DNA from: Ponticaulis sp.
Lineage (GTDB): Bacteria > Pseudomonadota > Alphaproteobacteria > Caulobacterales > Hyphomonadaceae
Direction: 5' to 3'
DNA length: 64,000 nt
Assembly (NCBI GenBank): GCA_002692725.1
Contig: NZLU01000023.1
Span: 1 to 64,000, forward strand
Shown here: one piece after another, positions 50,130-59,121 of the stretch
Position numbering within the stretch: position 1 is the stretch's first letter
Layout: each line of letters begins with the position of its first letter
Translations under genes and position numbers: made by a program
The notes under the pieces: generated by a model
What the model was told of the DNA's origin: nothing
Databases searched by the model: none
Seen by the model: only the letters and a program-made list of their open reading frames with translations

Positions 50130-50714
50130 TTATTCCGTAACCAGATTGGCTTCGGTTTCGATTTCAAGCGTGACCTCGTCGCTCAGGCCGGGGGCATAAG
50201 TGGCCATATCGAAGTCTGAGCGCAGCAATGTGGTGGTGGCCGAGAAGCCTGCGGTTTTAACGCCCATCATGTTCTCGCCAATCTTGTTGAAGGTGACGTC
50301 GAGCGTAACCGGCTTTGTCACGCCTCGCAGGGTCAGGTCGCCTGTGACGAGGGCAGTCGTTTCGCCGGTCAGCTCCACCGACGTGCTCTCAAAACTCGCT
50401 TCCGGATAGACGTCTGTGTAGAAGAAATCTTCCTTATTCAGGTGCTCATCGAGTGCTTCCACGCCTGAGTTCACTTTTGTGACGTCGACGGTCAGAGAGA
50501 CGCTGCTGCTTGCCGGGTTATCTTCGTCCAGTGTCAGTTCGCCATCCACAGACATCCATTTGCCGGTTGGTGAAGAAAAGCCGAAATGGTCGATCTTGAA
50601 CTCAATAGCCGTGTGAGTCGGATCCAGCTTGTAGGTCGCAGGCTCAGCGCCAGCGGGAATGGCGATGAGGGCCAGAGCCGATGAAATACCTAATAATTTC
50701 CGTGATATAGTCAT
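50130..50714 (-). CDS. YceI-family periplasmic protein
   Basis: A 194-residue protein with a signal peptide (1-22, AGA-E) and a YceI lipocalin-like beta-barrel: YKLDPTHTAIEFKIDHFGFS, EALDEHLNKEDFF, DLTLRGVTKPVTLDVTF. Members bind isoprenoid chains in the periplasm; in enterics the family is induced by high pH and osmotic shift. It is monocistronic and convergent with asd. The ATG at 50712-50714 is used; the longer frame lacks an N-terminal signal. Confidence 0.92.
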   Translation of the reverse strand: MTISRKLLGISSALALIAIPAGAEPATYKLDPTHTAIEFKIDHFGFSSPTGKWMSVDGELTLDEDNPASSSVSLTVDVTKVNSGVEALDEHLNKEDFFYTDVYPEASFESTSVELTGETTALVTGDLTLRGVTKPVTLDVTFNKIGENMMGVKTAGFSATTTLLRSDFDMATYAPGLSDEVTLEIETEANLVTE

Positions 50715-51073
50715 AATGTGCTCCTTCCAGAGAAAATGCGATAATGCGGCTGGTGGAGAGCTGTGCTTGCGGTCATACCCGATCAAGAAGGCACCGAGAG
50801 GTAACCGGACACAAAAACATGTTCAGTCTCATGATTTTCATGGGAAATTTTCAATTTTACAAATATGTCACAAAAAGTGTGATGTTTTAGAATGGCTTTT
50901 AAAATCCGTATCCGGACTAATTGAATTTTGAGAAAAAAACATTTAAACTGCTGTTTTTATTTATATTTAAAATTATTTTTGCGATTGTGAAAATAGCATG
51001 TTATGATGCAACCAAATCGACTTACCGGCGTTTTGTAATGTCCGGATAAGGAATAAAAATAAAGGTTCGCACC
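50715..51073. other. AT-rich gap upstream of the 51074 gene
   Basis: About 360 bases between divergent genes. It becomes strongly AT-rich from about 50840 to 51010 (TTTTTATTTATATTTAAAATTATTTTTG at the core), as at 38340-38570. I see no ORF, RNA or repeat beyond homopolymer-like runs; promoters for both neighbours are expected. Confidence 0.4.
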
Positions 51074-51469
51074 ATGATTAAGAAGATTTGGGATGCGATC
51101 CATTTTGGCCGATTCGTCGGTGAATGGCGCAATGATCCCCCAACCCCGGGCGGCGACAAGAATGTCGCACTTGGGCAAACATTATTTTATGAAAGCCATC
51201 TTGAGAAGTCTGGAGACGGCTGGAAGCTGATCACGAAACGCGGTGGCTATATTGGCCGCATTGCATTCTGGCTGGCGCTTCCGATTTACGCAGTGTTCGC
51301 ACTTGGTCTTGCAATGGGTGCCGCCAGCTGGGCGCATCTGATCCTGGCTGAGATTGTATTCATTTCTGTCTTTGGCCTGGCCAATGGCTGGGCGCTGCAC
51401 AGACTGGCTCAGGATCCCGGCTATGGGATTGAAGAGCTCAGCATGCATCAAATTCAAAAAGCTGACTGA
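51074..51469 (+). CDS. Small membrane protein of unknown function
   Basis: A 131-residue protein: a soluble N-terminal part (1-60), then two hydrophobic segments (about 65-86 and 88-108) and a short polar tail. The family is not recognised. The start is the ATG at 51074 with AAAGGTTCGCACC upstream. It follows a long AT-rich leader; a terminator follows the stop codon. Confidence 0.7.
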   Translation: MIKKIWDAIHFGRFVGEWRNDPPTPGGDKNVALGQTLFYESHLEKSGDGWKLITKRGGYIGRIAFWLALPIYAVFALGLAMGAASWAHLILAEIVFISVFGLANGWALHRLAQDPGYGIEELSMHQIQKAD

Positions 51470-51497
51470 TCAGACCTTCTGATCAGGGGTGGTGAGC

Positions 51498-51535
51498 AAA
51501 AACCTCATCTGGCGTGAGTCAGATGGGGTTTTTTA
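51498..51535 (+). terminator. Intrinsic terminator after the 51074 gene
   Basis: Stem AAACCTCATCTG / CAGATGGGGTTT (one G-T pair) followed by T residues, about 30 bases past the stop. A second inverted repeat TGATCAGA-CCT-TCTGATCA (51467-51485) overlaps the stop codon. Confidence 0.85.
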
Positions 51536-51628
51536 TTTGTTTCCTGTCTGGGTGAACGCGCTCGTCAGATAGACCAGGCCTGTTGGCTATGATTAAGATG
51601 AGGCTCAGCGCTGTAGAAGAGGTGGAAT

Positions 51629-52504
51629 ATGATCCGGCTTTTATCTGTCCTTGTCATGATGGGTGCGGTTTCAGCCTGTTCGACGGCGCAGCATGCATCG
51701 GATTGGAATGCGTGGGTTGATAAGACCAATGCGAGCTATACGACGGACAAAAACGCCGTTCTGAAAGTCCGGGACGCGGTCTATCTGAAGCCGGGCGAGA
51801 CGGCCTGGCTCGTTGGCTCAGAGAGCCTGTCTGTCTTACAGCCTGCATCGCGCAGTTCGGCGAGCATCGTTTTCGAAAGCGCTGAGCCGGGTGCGGAGGC
51901 TGTGTCGGTCAATCTGTCGGGCGAAGAGCCCCGTGAATTCGGATCACGCCTGGATGATATCGAGCTGACTGACGGTGATTTTATCAATGGCGGGCTGTCG
52001 GGCTTTGGTACGGATGACCCGCGCTATGCGGTATTTCTTTATGATGCCGATCACCCGAAGGCGGCTGGTTTTGAAGGCCTGAATTTCTTTCCCTACGATC
52101 CGGCTTACCGTGTCGAGGCGGTGATTGACGCCAAACCCGAGTTTAAGCCGGTTTTGCTTCAGACCGAGCGAGGGCTGGTCAAACAATTCTTCGACGTCGG
52201 AACGGCGCGGTTTACGATGAACGGTGTTGAGGCTGAATTGCCATTGATGAGTACGGCGTCCGAGAGCGGTAAACTGGACTATCTGTTCTTCACCTTCATG
52301 GACGATACCACCGGCATAGAAACCTATAATATCGGGCGCTATCTGGATGTTCCGCTTGAAACCGGCGAATTGCCCGAAACCCTGATTCTGGATTTCAATT
52401 ACGCTTATAATCCGCTGTGCTCACGATCCCCGCACTTCAATTGTCCGCTGGTCGAAACCGTAATTCCGATGGCTGTGCGTGCGGGTGAGAAATACACCTA
52501 TTGA
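51629..52504 (+). CDS. DUF1684-family lipoprotein
   Basis: A 291-residue lipoprotein (lipobox VSAC, Cys at about 17). The C-terminal block LDFNYAYNPLCSRSPHFNC ... PMAVRAGEKYTY is diagnostic of DUF1684, and GLNFFPYDPAYRVEA is the other conserved core. The activity is unknown. It is monocistronic. The start is the ATG at 51629 with GAGGTGGAAT upstream. Confidence 0.87.
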   Translation: MIRLLSVLVMMGAVSACSTAQHASDWNAWVDKTNASYTTDKNAVLKVRDAVYLKPGETAWLVGSESLSVLQPASRSSASIVFESAEPGAEAVSVNLSGEEPREFGSRLDDIELTDGDFINGGLSGFGTDDPRYAVFLYDADHPKAAGFEGLNFFPYDPAYRVEAVIDAKPEFKPVLLQTERGLVKQFFDVGTARFTMNGVEAELPLMSTASESGKLDYLFFTFMDDTTGIETYNIGRYLDVPLETGELPETLILDFNYAYNPLCSRSPHFNCPLVETVIPMAVRAGEKYTY

Positions 52505-52625
52505 GACCGATCGGAGTCATGGCCGGGTTTAGGAATGCTCGGGCCTGATGTGAGGCGCGCTGAACTTGCTTTGTTCAGGACGGACCCCACCTCCCAGACA
52601 ATCAGTTTCAAAAAAGGACCGCGTC

Positions 52626-53504
52626 ATGAGTGAGCAGGACGAATACACACCGCCAAAAGTCTGGACCTGGGATGATGCGAGCGGTGGCCGCTTCGCCAGC
52701 ATTAACAGGCCCATTGCCGGTCCAACCCATGACAAGGAATTGCCGCGCGGGAAACACCCTTTCCAGCTCTATTCTCTGGGCACCCCAAATGGCGTGAAGG
52801 TCACGATCATGCTCGAGGAATTGCTCGCGGCAGGTCATACGGATGCGGAATATGATGCCTGGTTGATCAAGATTGGTGATGGCGATCAGTTCGGCTCTGA
52901 CTACGTCAAGCTGAACCCGAACTCGAAAATTCCTGTCATGCTGGACACGACGACAGATACGCGTGTGTTCGAGTCCGGCTCTATATTGATGTATCTCGCC
53001 AATCGCTTCCGCGCTTTCCTGCCAACCGATCATCAGGCTCATACCGAGGCGATGAACTGGTTGTTCTGGCAAATGGGCTCAGCGCCTTATCTCGGCGGTG
53101 GTTTTGGCCATTTCTATGCCTATGCCCCCTTCAAGATGGAATACCCGATCAATCGGTTTGCCATGGAAGTGAAACGTCAGCTGGATGTGCTCGACCGGCA
53201 TCTGGCAGACCATGAATATATGGCCGGCTCTGAGTATTCGATCGCGGATATGGCCATCTGGCCCTGGTATGGCACGCTGGCAAAGGGTCGGATTTATGAC
53301 GCCGGTGAATTTCTTTCTGTACATGAGTACAAGAATGTCATTCGCTGGACCGACCAGATTGCCGAACGCCCAGCCGTGCAGCGCGGTCGCATGGTGAACC
53401 GCACCTATGGGGAGCCGTCCTCACAGCTGCATGAGCGTCATGATGCCAGCGATTTCGACACCAAGACTCAGGACAAGCTTCAGCCAGTCTCTGACGAGAG
53501 CTGA
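52626..53504 (+). CDS. yghU: Glutathione-dependent disulfide-bond oxidoreductase (YghU-type GST)
   Basis: A 292-residue GST of the Nu class that resembles E. coli YghU/YfcG, which reduce disulfides with glutathione. Signature segments are YTPPKVWTWDDASGGRFASINRP near the start (a YghU hallmark, shown here in part), LYSLGTPNGVKVTIMLEELL, LNPNSKIPVMLD, and FESGSILMYLANRF. Length is normal. The start is the ATG at 52626 with AAAGGACCG upstream; a 20-codon extension is rejected. Confidence 0.93.
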   Translation: MSEQDEYTPPKVWTWDDASGGRFASINRPIAGPTHDKELPRGKHPFQLYSLGTPNGVKVTIMLEELLAAGHTDAEYDAWLIKIGDGDQFGSDYVKLNPNSKIPVMLDTTTDTRVFESGSILMYLANRFRAFLPTDHQAHTEAMNWLFWQMGSAPYLGGGFGHFYAYAPFKMEYPINRFAMEVKRQLDVLDRHLADHEYMAGSEYSIADMAIWPWYGTLAKGRIYDAGEFLSVHEYKNVIRWTDQIAERPAVQRGRMVNRTYGEPSSQLHERHDASDFDTKTQDKLQPVSDES

Positions 53505-53592
53505 GTTCTGAGATCAGGCGGCCGCTGTCTTTTAATCGCCTCGAATTTGTCGTCATGTCCGGAAATAATTCCTGAAAACAACGGGTCCGGAC

Positions 53593-54459
53593 ATGCCGCA
53601 AAACACAAACAGGCTCACGCAGACACTCTCTGACTGGCATCTGGCCTTACGTCAGAAATGGGTGCGTGGGCCGGTTTCGGCGGCGGCCAATGAATTTCTC
53701 CTGTTCGGGATCAAACAGGGCTGGGCCTGTCTGTTTGGCGGGATCATGCTGGGCCTGATTGTGCTGACCTATCTGTTCTATCCGGCGGACGCCGGGCTTG
53801 CCCGCTATGATTTTCTCTTCCTGTGCGCCCTGGCAATCCAACTCGGAATGCTGTTCTCCGGGCTCGAAACAATGGAGGAAGCCAAAGTCATTCTGGTGTT
53901 CCACATTGTGGGCACGCTGATGGAGATTTTCAAAACGCAGGTCGGCTCGTGGATTTATCCTGAAGATGCCTTGTTTCGTATCGCCGGTGTGCCGCTCTTT
54001 TCCGGTTTCATGTATGCGGCTGTGGGCAGCTATATCGCGCGCGTCTGGCGGATATTCGATTTCCGGTTCGACCGATTTCCGCCGCTCTGGGCGCAAGGGC
54101 TTCTGGCACTTGCTGTCTATGTGAATTTCTTCACGCATCACTACACACTCGACCTCCGATATGGCCTGTTTGCGGCGACCCTTCTTCTTTATGGCCCGTG
54201 CATGATCTGGTTCCGGCCGGATACCAAACACCGTCCCATGCCGCTCGTGATCGGGCTTCTGCTCGTCGCGCTGTTCATCTGGTTTGCTGAAAATCTGGGG
54301 ACGCTGGCGCGGGCCTGGACCTATCCCGATCAGCATGAAGGCTGGAAATCCGTGTCCGTTCAAAAGCTCGGATCATGGTATCTCCTGATGATTATCAGCT
54401 TTGTTCTGGTAGCGTTTGTCCATCGTGGGCAAAAGACGAAGACTGATGCAAAAATCTAA
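53593..54459 (+). CDS. DUF817-family integral membrane protein
   Basis: A 288-residue protein with about eight hydrophobic segments. Conserved DUF817 features are FEL-type EFLLFGIKQGWACLFGG, the loop EIFKTQVGSWIYPE, and SGFMYAAVGSYIARV. The function is not established. It is the first of two genes (the next is chorismate mutase, 56 bases on). Confidence 0.87.
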   Translation: MPQNTNRLTQTLSDWHLALRQKWVRGPVSAAANEFLLFGIKQGWACLFGGIMLGLIVLTYLFYPADAGLARYDFLFLCALAIQLGMLFSGLETMEEAKVILVFHIVGTLMEIFKTQVGSWIYPEDALFRIAGVPLFSGFMYAAVGSYIARVWRIFDFRFDRFPPLWAQGLLALAVYVNFFTHHYTLDLRYGLFAATLLLYGPCMIWFRPDTKHRPMPLVIGLLLVALFIWFAENLGTLARAWTYPDQHEGWKSVSVQKLGSWYLLMIISFVLVAFVHRGQKTKTDAKI

Positions 54460-54515
54460 GCGATTGTGCACGAATCGTTCAACACGAAAACTAAATCAGA
54501 TGTCAGGAGACAAAT

Positions 54516-54851
54516 GTGACGCGATATGAGTCAGACCCGCGCCGCCATACGGCAGACACGGCCGAAACTATGGAAGATGTCCGTTATGAGGTCGACCGGA
54601 TCGACCGGGTTCTGGTGGCCATTCTGGCGGAACGTCAGTCATTCATGCATGCCGCTGCGCGAATCAAACCAGATCGTGAAAAGGTCTATGATGCAGATCG
54701 GATTGAAGATGTTGTTCGGAAGGTTCTTGAGAGCAGTAAACGCGAAGGGCTATCAGCTGACATTGCTGAACCAGTCTGGCGACTATTGATCGAAAAATGT
54801 ATTGCCTTCGAATATCACTCCTTTGACGCCAGCAGATCCGCAAACGACTGA
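54516..54851 (+). CDS. Chorismate mutase (AroQ class)
   Basis: Rearranges chorismate to prephenate for phenylalanine and tyrosine synthesis. The 111-residue all-helical monofunctional AroQ fold has the first helix ERIDxxL-like EVDRIDRVLVAILAERQSFM, the conserved Arg/Lys and Glu positions in ARIKPDREKVYDADRIEDV, and the C-terminal helix RLLIEKCIAFEY. The start is GTG 54516 with AGGAGACAAAT upstream. It stops 12 bases before a convergent gene. Confidence 0.88.
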   Translation: MTRYESDPRRHTADTAETMEDVRYEVDRIDRVLVAILAERQSFMHAAARIKPDREKVYDADRIEDVVRKVLESSKREGLSADIAEPVWRLLIEKCIAFEYHSFDASRSAND

Positions 54852-54863
54852 AAAGACAACCTT

Positions 54864-56105
54864 CTAAGCCGCGTTGGAGGTTCCCAAATCCAGAATGGTT
54901 GGTTCGCTGATAGGCAAATCGCGCAACTCAATCGTCTGAGCGGGCGCAAAACTTGGCAGGGCCGCGGTCACGGCGTCACCCGAAGCGTAAACCACACCGT
55001 GGTTCAGGCACTGGTCCAGTTCGGCACGGGTTTCGACGCCAGAGATCGCCGGACGAAGCTTCATTGCACGCAGATCCTCAGTACGCTGCAAGAATTTCGT
55101 GAGAGCTTTCTGGCGCTGGTTCGGTCGCAAGGTGTGCATGTCAAAAGTGAGGCTGTGGAAATGACATCCGGTGAATACCTGCATCGCGAAGTCCGGATCG
55201 GTAATTTGCCAGTCAATCGTCCGAAAGAGCGGCGTGAATTCTCCGGAAAACCGCTGAAGAATACTCGAGCCCGGTGTCGGTGGGCACCGAAAGACCGAGA
55301 GGATCATGTTCTGGCGAACCCAGTCGGGATGCTGGTGGATATTGTCCAGAAATCTGCGCCGGTCCTGTCCTGCGAGCAGGGATTTGTATGAGAGCGGCAC
55401 GACGAAAACCGAGCGTCTGACGTGGTCGTCACCCGTCTGCAGCAGATAGCTGACCTTGTTGAAAATTCGGATCGAAAATTCCACGGCTTCCTCGCCGCGA
55501 AATGCCAGATACGTCCCCAGATCAACATCCTGGCGGACACCATCCTCACGGGTCTGAGATTCATAGGTCTCAGGGGTCACAGCATAAGACAAAAGCACTC
55601 TGCGTGGGCAAAGGAGAATCCCTCGGAAGAGGAGGTTTCGCGTGCCTGCAACCGGCGTTGGGGGAGGCCGCGCGACCGATTTCGATGTATTGAGCCGTTC
55701 ATAGAGCTTTTTCTGATAGGCTCGGGCTAATTCGATCGCCCGTTCATCTGTCGTACTGACAAATTCCGCCACCTCCACATCGCTTCCTGCAAAGAACAGC
55801 AGGGTGCCGTGGTTATCTCCTTCGGTACCGAAGAGAAATTCCAGAAGGTCGTTCTGGAGTTTGTCGATATAAGTATCAATCTCATGCGACGTGCATTTGC
55901 CGCGAAGCGCGAAGGCTGTCGGCGTGAGCTTTTTATAGCTGAACGGGCTGGTGATTTCAGACTCGAGATAGGAGTCGACACTGCGAATAAACGTCGATGC
56001 GCGATCCGCACGGTCGGCCTGAACAGACGTCATGCGAAGCGAAACCAGCCGGATCGCTGCCATGGACCCTGACGGGGTTTGAGGTGTGTTTTCAGGTTCT
56101 GACAT
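54864..56105 (-). CDS. Hypothetical protein with a degenerate EAL-like C-terminal end
   Basis: A 413-residue soluble protein. The family is not recognised, but the C-terminus KFLQRTEDLRAMKLRPAISGVETRAELDQCL (in parts) and the following GVVYASGDAVTAALP strongly resemble the end of EAL phosphodiesterase domains (GVET-x(5)-L-x(5)-G-x(3)-Q-G-x). The EAL catalytic motifs themselves are not seen, so it may be an enzymatically dead c-di-GMP-binding or protein-interaction domain; this is inference. It is monocistronic and convergent with the chorismate mutase gene. Confidence 0.68.
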   Translation of the reverse strand: MSEPENTPQTPSGSMAAIRLVSLRMTSVQADRADRASTFIRSVDSYLESEITSPFSYKKLTPTAFALRGKCTSHEIDTYIDKLQNDLLEFLFGTEGDNHGTLLFFAGSDVEVAEFVSTTDERAIELARAYQKKLYERLNTSKSVARPPPTPVAGTRNLLFRGILLCPRRVLLSYAVTPETYESQTREDGVRQDVDLGTYLAFRGEEAVEFSIRIFNKVSYLLQTGDDHVRRSVFVVPLSYKSLLAGQDRRRFLDNIHQHPDWVRQNMILSVFRCPPTPGSSILQRFSGEFTPLFRTIDWQITDPDFAMQVFTGCHFHSLTFDMHTLRPNQRQKALTKFLQRTEDLRAMKLRPAISGVETRAELDQCLNHGVVYASGDAVTAALPSFAPAQTIELRDLPISEPTILDLGTSNAA

Positions 56106-56298
56106 CGACCGATTTTACCGCAAAGCCTCCAACTACAGCTAAAGAAAATCCGTCAAATTCCTTGGAAATTGCAAACTGACGGCCTCAGATCAAAGAGGCA
56201 GATCAGCGAGAATTTCTTATCCATCCCTGCAGCAAATTATGGGTGGTCAGACGAGGGGCTTCGCTCCTATATCCCTGCTCTGATCCGGAGAGCGCTTC

Positions 56299-57195
56299 AT
56301 GAAACCAGATATTCAAATGGGCCTGATGTCAGGTCTGGGCGCCTACCTGATCTGGGGATTTCTGCCTGTCTTCTTCAAATTCGTTCAGCACATTGCGTCC
56401 GTCGATATTCTCGCGCACCGTGTGTTCTGGTCGCTGCCCATGGGATTGCTCCTGATCGTTCTGGCGGGGCGCTGGACGGAGTGTCTGCGTTTTGTCCGGA
56501 GCAAAGACGCGCTTTGGATGATGCTGTCAGCGGTATTTATTGCCTGCAACTGGCTTGTCTATATCTGGGCGATCGGAGAGGCGCGGGTGATGGAAGCGAG
56601 CCTCGGCTATTTCCTCAACCCGCTGATCAATGTCGCCGTGGCTTCAATCTTCCTGTCGGAGCGTTTGCGGATCGTCCAATGGACCGCGGTGGCCATCGCG
56701 GCTGTTGCCGTTGCTGTAGAAACCCTCGCGCTTGGACGCTTGCCTTGGGTGTCTCTGGTGCTCGGATTTTCCTTCTGCGCTTACGGGCTCATTCGCCGAC
56801 GCGTACAAACCGACAGCCGTATCGGTTTCACGCTTGAAGTGCTTTTCCTGATGCCATTGGTCTTGTTCTGGTTTGGCTATTCAGCCAGTTCTGGGAGAAA
56901 CGCCTGGGGCGACGGAATGGGCGATTTCTTCCTGCTTGTGATGGCCGGGCCTGTAACAGCCATTCCGCTCATGTTGTTCGCACTCGCTGCGAAGCGCCTG
57001 CGTTTCTCGACCGTCGGGATCATGCAGTATATCGCACCCAGCCTGCAATTCATGATCGCCCTGGCCTATGGCGAGGAACTCACGCCGCTGCGAGCGGTTA
57101 CGTTCAGCCTGATTGCGCTGGCACTTATTATCTTCTCTGTGGATGCGTTCGGCAATGAGCGTCGCATGCGGCGAGCATCGCTGAGACCGACCTAG
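56299..57195 (+). CDS. rarD: RarD-type EamA transporter
   Basis: A 298-residue membrane protein with ten hydrophobic segments. It has the RarD signature MGLMSGLGAYLIWGFLPVFFKF and the SVDILAHRVFWSLP segment that separates RarD from other DMT proteins. The substrate is unknown. The ATG at 56299 follows GGAGAGCGC. It ends overlapping the response-regulator gene by 4 bases (convergent). Confidence 0.92.
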   Translation: MKPDIQMGLMSGLGAYLIWGFLPVFFKFVQHIASVDILAHRVFWSLPMGLLLIVLAGRWTECLRFVRSKDALWMMLSAVFIACNWLVYIWAIGEARVMEASLGYFLNPLINVAVASIFLSERLRIVQWTAVAIAAVAVAVETLALGRLPWVSLVLGFSFCAYGLIRRRVQTDSRIGFTLEVLFLMPLVLFWFGYSASSGRNAWGDGMGDFFLLVMAGPVTAIPLMLFALAAKRLRFSTVGIMQYIAPSLQFMIALAYGEELTPLRAVTFSLIALALIIFSVDAFGNERRMRRASLRPT

Positions 57196-57707
57196 AAGCC
57201 AATCCCCTCATCGGCGGGATCTTCCATTTTATCTCTCCGACGCTCCGGACCGCGATAATTCGGGTCCTCCCGGCGGCGTCGATCTGGTCCGAAATAGTTT
57301 GGTGCGCGGATGAAATCCCGAGGCTTGTTCACGACTGAGATGATGCGGCTATACAATGTTTTGGCGTTGATCGGTTTGCAGCAAAATTCGGTCACGCCAG
57401 CATCACGGGCAGCACGGACTTTCGAGGGCTCCGAATAGGCTGTGACCATGATGATCGGAACATAGGGGTTTGGCGAATCTGCTGATGTGCGAATCATGGT
57501 TGTGAACTCGATCCCATCGAGAACAGGCATGCGATAATCGACAAAGACAAGGTCGACCGGCGTGGTCTTGATCAGTTCCAGCGCGTCTGCAGGATCTTGA
57601 ACAAGATGTACCTCATCAAACCCGAATCCCCGGACCATCGTGGCCAGAATCCGAAGCATGTGGACGTTATCTTCCACGATGAGAACAGACAGATTTTTAG
57701 ACGTCAT
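57192..57707 (-). CDS. Single-domain response regulator with basic C-terminal tail
   Basis: A 171-residue protein. Residues 5-125 form a CheY-like receiver: acidic pocket EDN (12-14), phospho-acceptor Asp57 (FVDYRMPVLDG), VTAY with the conserved Thr, and Lys in CCKPI. The C-terminal 45 residues carry a double motif GPDRRRRED/GPERRRDK, common in alphaproteobacterial receiver proteins of unclear output. No kinase is adjacent. It is convergent with rarD. Confidence 0.92.
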   Translation of the reverse strand: MTSKNLSVLIVEDNVHMLRILATMVRGFGFDEVHLVQDPADALELIKTTPVDLVFVDYRMPVLDGIEFTTMIRTSADSPNPYVPIIMVTAYSEPSKVRAARDAGVTEFCCKPINAKTLYSRIISVVNKPRDFIRAPNYFGPDRRRREDPNYRGPERRRDKMEDPADEGIGF

Positions 57708-57822
57708 TCCGGCTCCGTAAGCGTCAACCGCGCCTCCAGCCTAGGGTGGAAGGGTTAACAGGCGGATAGCCAAATGAAAGTTTTGGCGAATAGGTTTCCG
57801 TTTTAAATCTGTCGGCGAACCT

Positions 57823-57859
57823 CAAAAAAACGGCTTTGAACAGAACCTGTCCAAAGCCG
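57823..57859 (-). terminator. Intrinsic terminator downstream of tsaD
   Basis: Stem CGGCTTTG / CAAAGCCG (57831-57859) with an inner ACAG/CTGT pair, followed on the minus strand by seven T. It lies about 84 bases past the tsaD stop codon. Confidence 0.85.
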
Positions 57860-57942
57860 CTGAGGATTTTGCCAAATGTGCGAGATTGATACGAAAAGAC
57901 AATCTCACAACGAAGGATTGCCGGATTCGTGCCAGTTGAGAA

Positions 57943-59049
57943 TCAGGCTTTTGCACCGCGCTTGCCGCCACCGAATATCGGCGCACTTGCTGCCGCCTCT
58001 TCATCGAGCGGCCAGCGCGGACGCGCAGCGAGTGTCAGGTCTGATGTCTCGCCCGCCTGCAATCGCAAAGCCCCGGCATAGGCGATCATCGCGCCATTAT
58101 CCGTGCACCATTTGAGCGGCGGCGCATGAAAGCTGAACTCCTGCTCGACACAGAGTTGGGTGAGCGCAGATCGGAGCGCCTGATTTGCCCCAACACCCCC
58201 GGCGATAACAAAACCGGGCTGATCGATGTCGGGATGTGCTTCGCGAAAGGCCTGCATGGCGCGCTGAGATTTCACAGTCAGCACATTGCATATGGCCGCC
58301 TGAAAACTGGCGCATATGTCGGCTTTTGTCTCATCCGTCAGCTCACGCGCCTGTGCCTCGCGCAGCACTGCCGTCTTAAGGCCGGCAAACGACATCTCCA
58401 TCCCTGGTCGGTCGAGAAGAGGTCTTGGAAGAGAGACAGCGGCCGGGTTTCCAGTCTGCGCCATGCGTTCAACAGCAGGACCGCCGGGGAAGCCGAGCCC
58501 CAGCACTTTCGCTGTTTTGTCAAACGCTTCGCCGACGGCGTCATCAATGGTCGACCCAAGGCGTTTGTACTTGCCTAAGCCTTCAACGCTCAGAAACTGG
58601 CAATGTCCGCCTGAAACGAGCAGAAGCAGATACGGGAATGACACGGTCTCAGAGAGGCGCGGCGACAGCGCATGCCCTTCAAGATGGTTGACACCGATGA
58701 ATGGCTTGCCGCTGGCAAGCGCCAGCGCTTTGGCTGTCATCATGCCAACCATAACGCCGCCAATTAGGCCGGGGCCTGAGGTCGCAGCAAACCCGTCAAT
58801 CTCATCGAGGGTCAGGCCGGACTGGGCGAGCGTTTCCTTCACCACATGATCGCACACATCGGCATGCGCCCGCGCGGCGATTTCAGGCACCACACCGCCA
58901 TAGGCCGCATGGTCATCGAATTGGCTGGCAATGACTTCGCCGAGCACAACAGGTCCGGTGTCCGTCAGTCTTAAAACTGCGGCGGCGGTTTCATCACAGC
59001 TCGTTTCTATGCCGAGCACGGTCTTGGAATTTGCAGGGGCTTGCACCAT
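57943..59049 (-). CDS. tsaD: tRNA N6-adenosine threonylcarbamoyltransferase
   Basis: Part of the TsaBDE complex that makes the essential t6A37 modification in ANN-decoding tRNAs. The 368-residue sequence begins with [16 protein letters not shown], has the metal-binding HxxxH in VNHLEGH, and DSATATP-like loops [26 protein letters not shown] (in parts) and the C-terminal [14 protein letters not shown]. It is divergent from hemC, an arrangement common in Alphaproteobacteria. Length is normal. Confidence 0.97.
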   Translation of the reverse strand: MVQAPANSKTVLGIETSCDETAAAVLRLTDTGPVVLGEVIASQFDDHAAYGGVVPEIAARAHADVCDHVVKETLAQSGLTLDEIDGFAATSGPGLIGGVMVGMMTAKALALASGKPFIGVNHLEGHALSPRLSETVSFPYLLLLVSGGHCQFLSVEGLGKYKRLGSTIDDAVGEAFDKTAKVLGLGFPGGPAVERMAQTGNPAAVSLPRPLLDRPGMEMSFAGLKTAVLREAQARELTDETKADICASFQAAICNVLTVKSQRAMQAFREAHPDIDQPGFVIAGGVGANQALRSALTQLCVEQEFSFHAPPLKWCTDNGAMIAYAGALRLQAGETSDLTLAARPRWPLDEEAAASAPIFGGGKRGAKA

Positions 59050-59121
59050 GATGGTCGGGGTTGTAGCCCTTCTTTCCCGTTTCGCAACGCCTCAAAACAT
59101 AAGAGATAAAAGGCAGACTGA

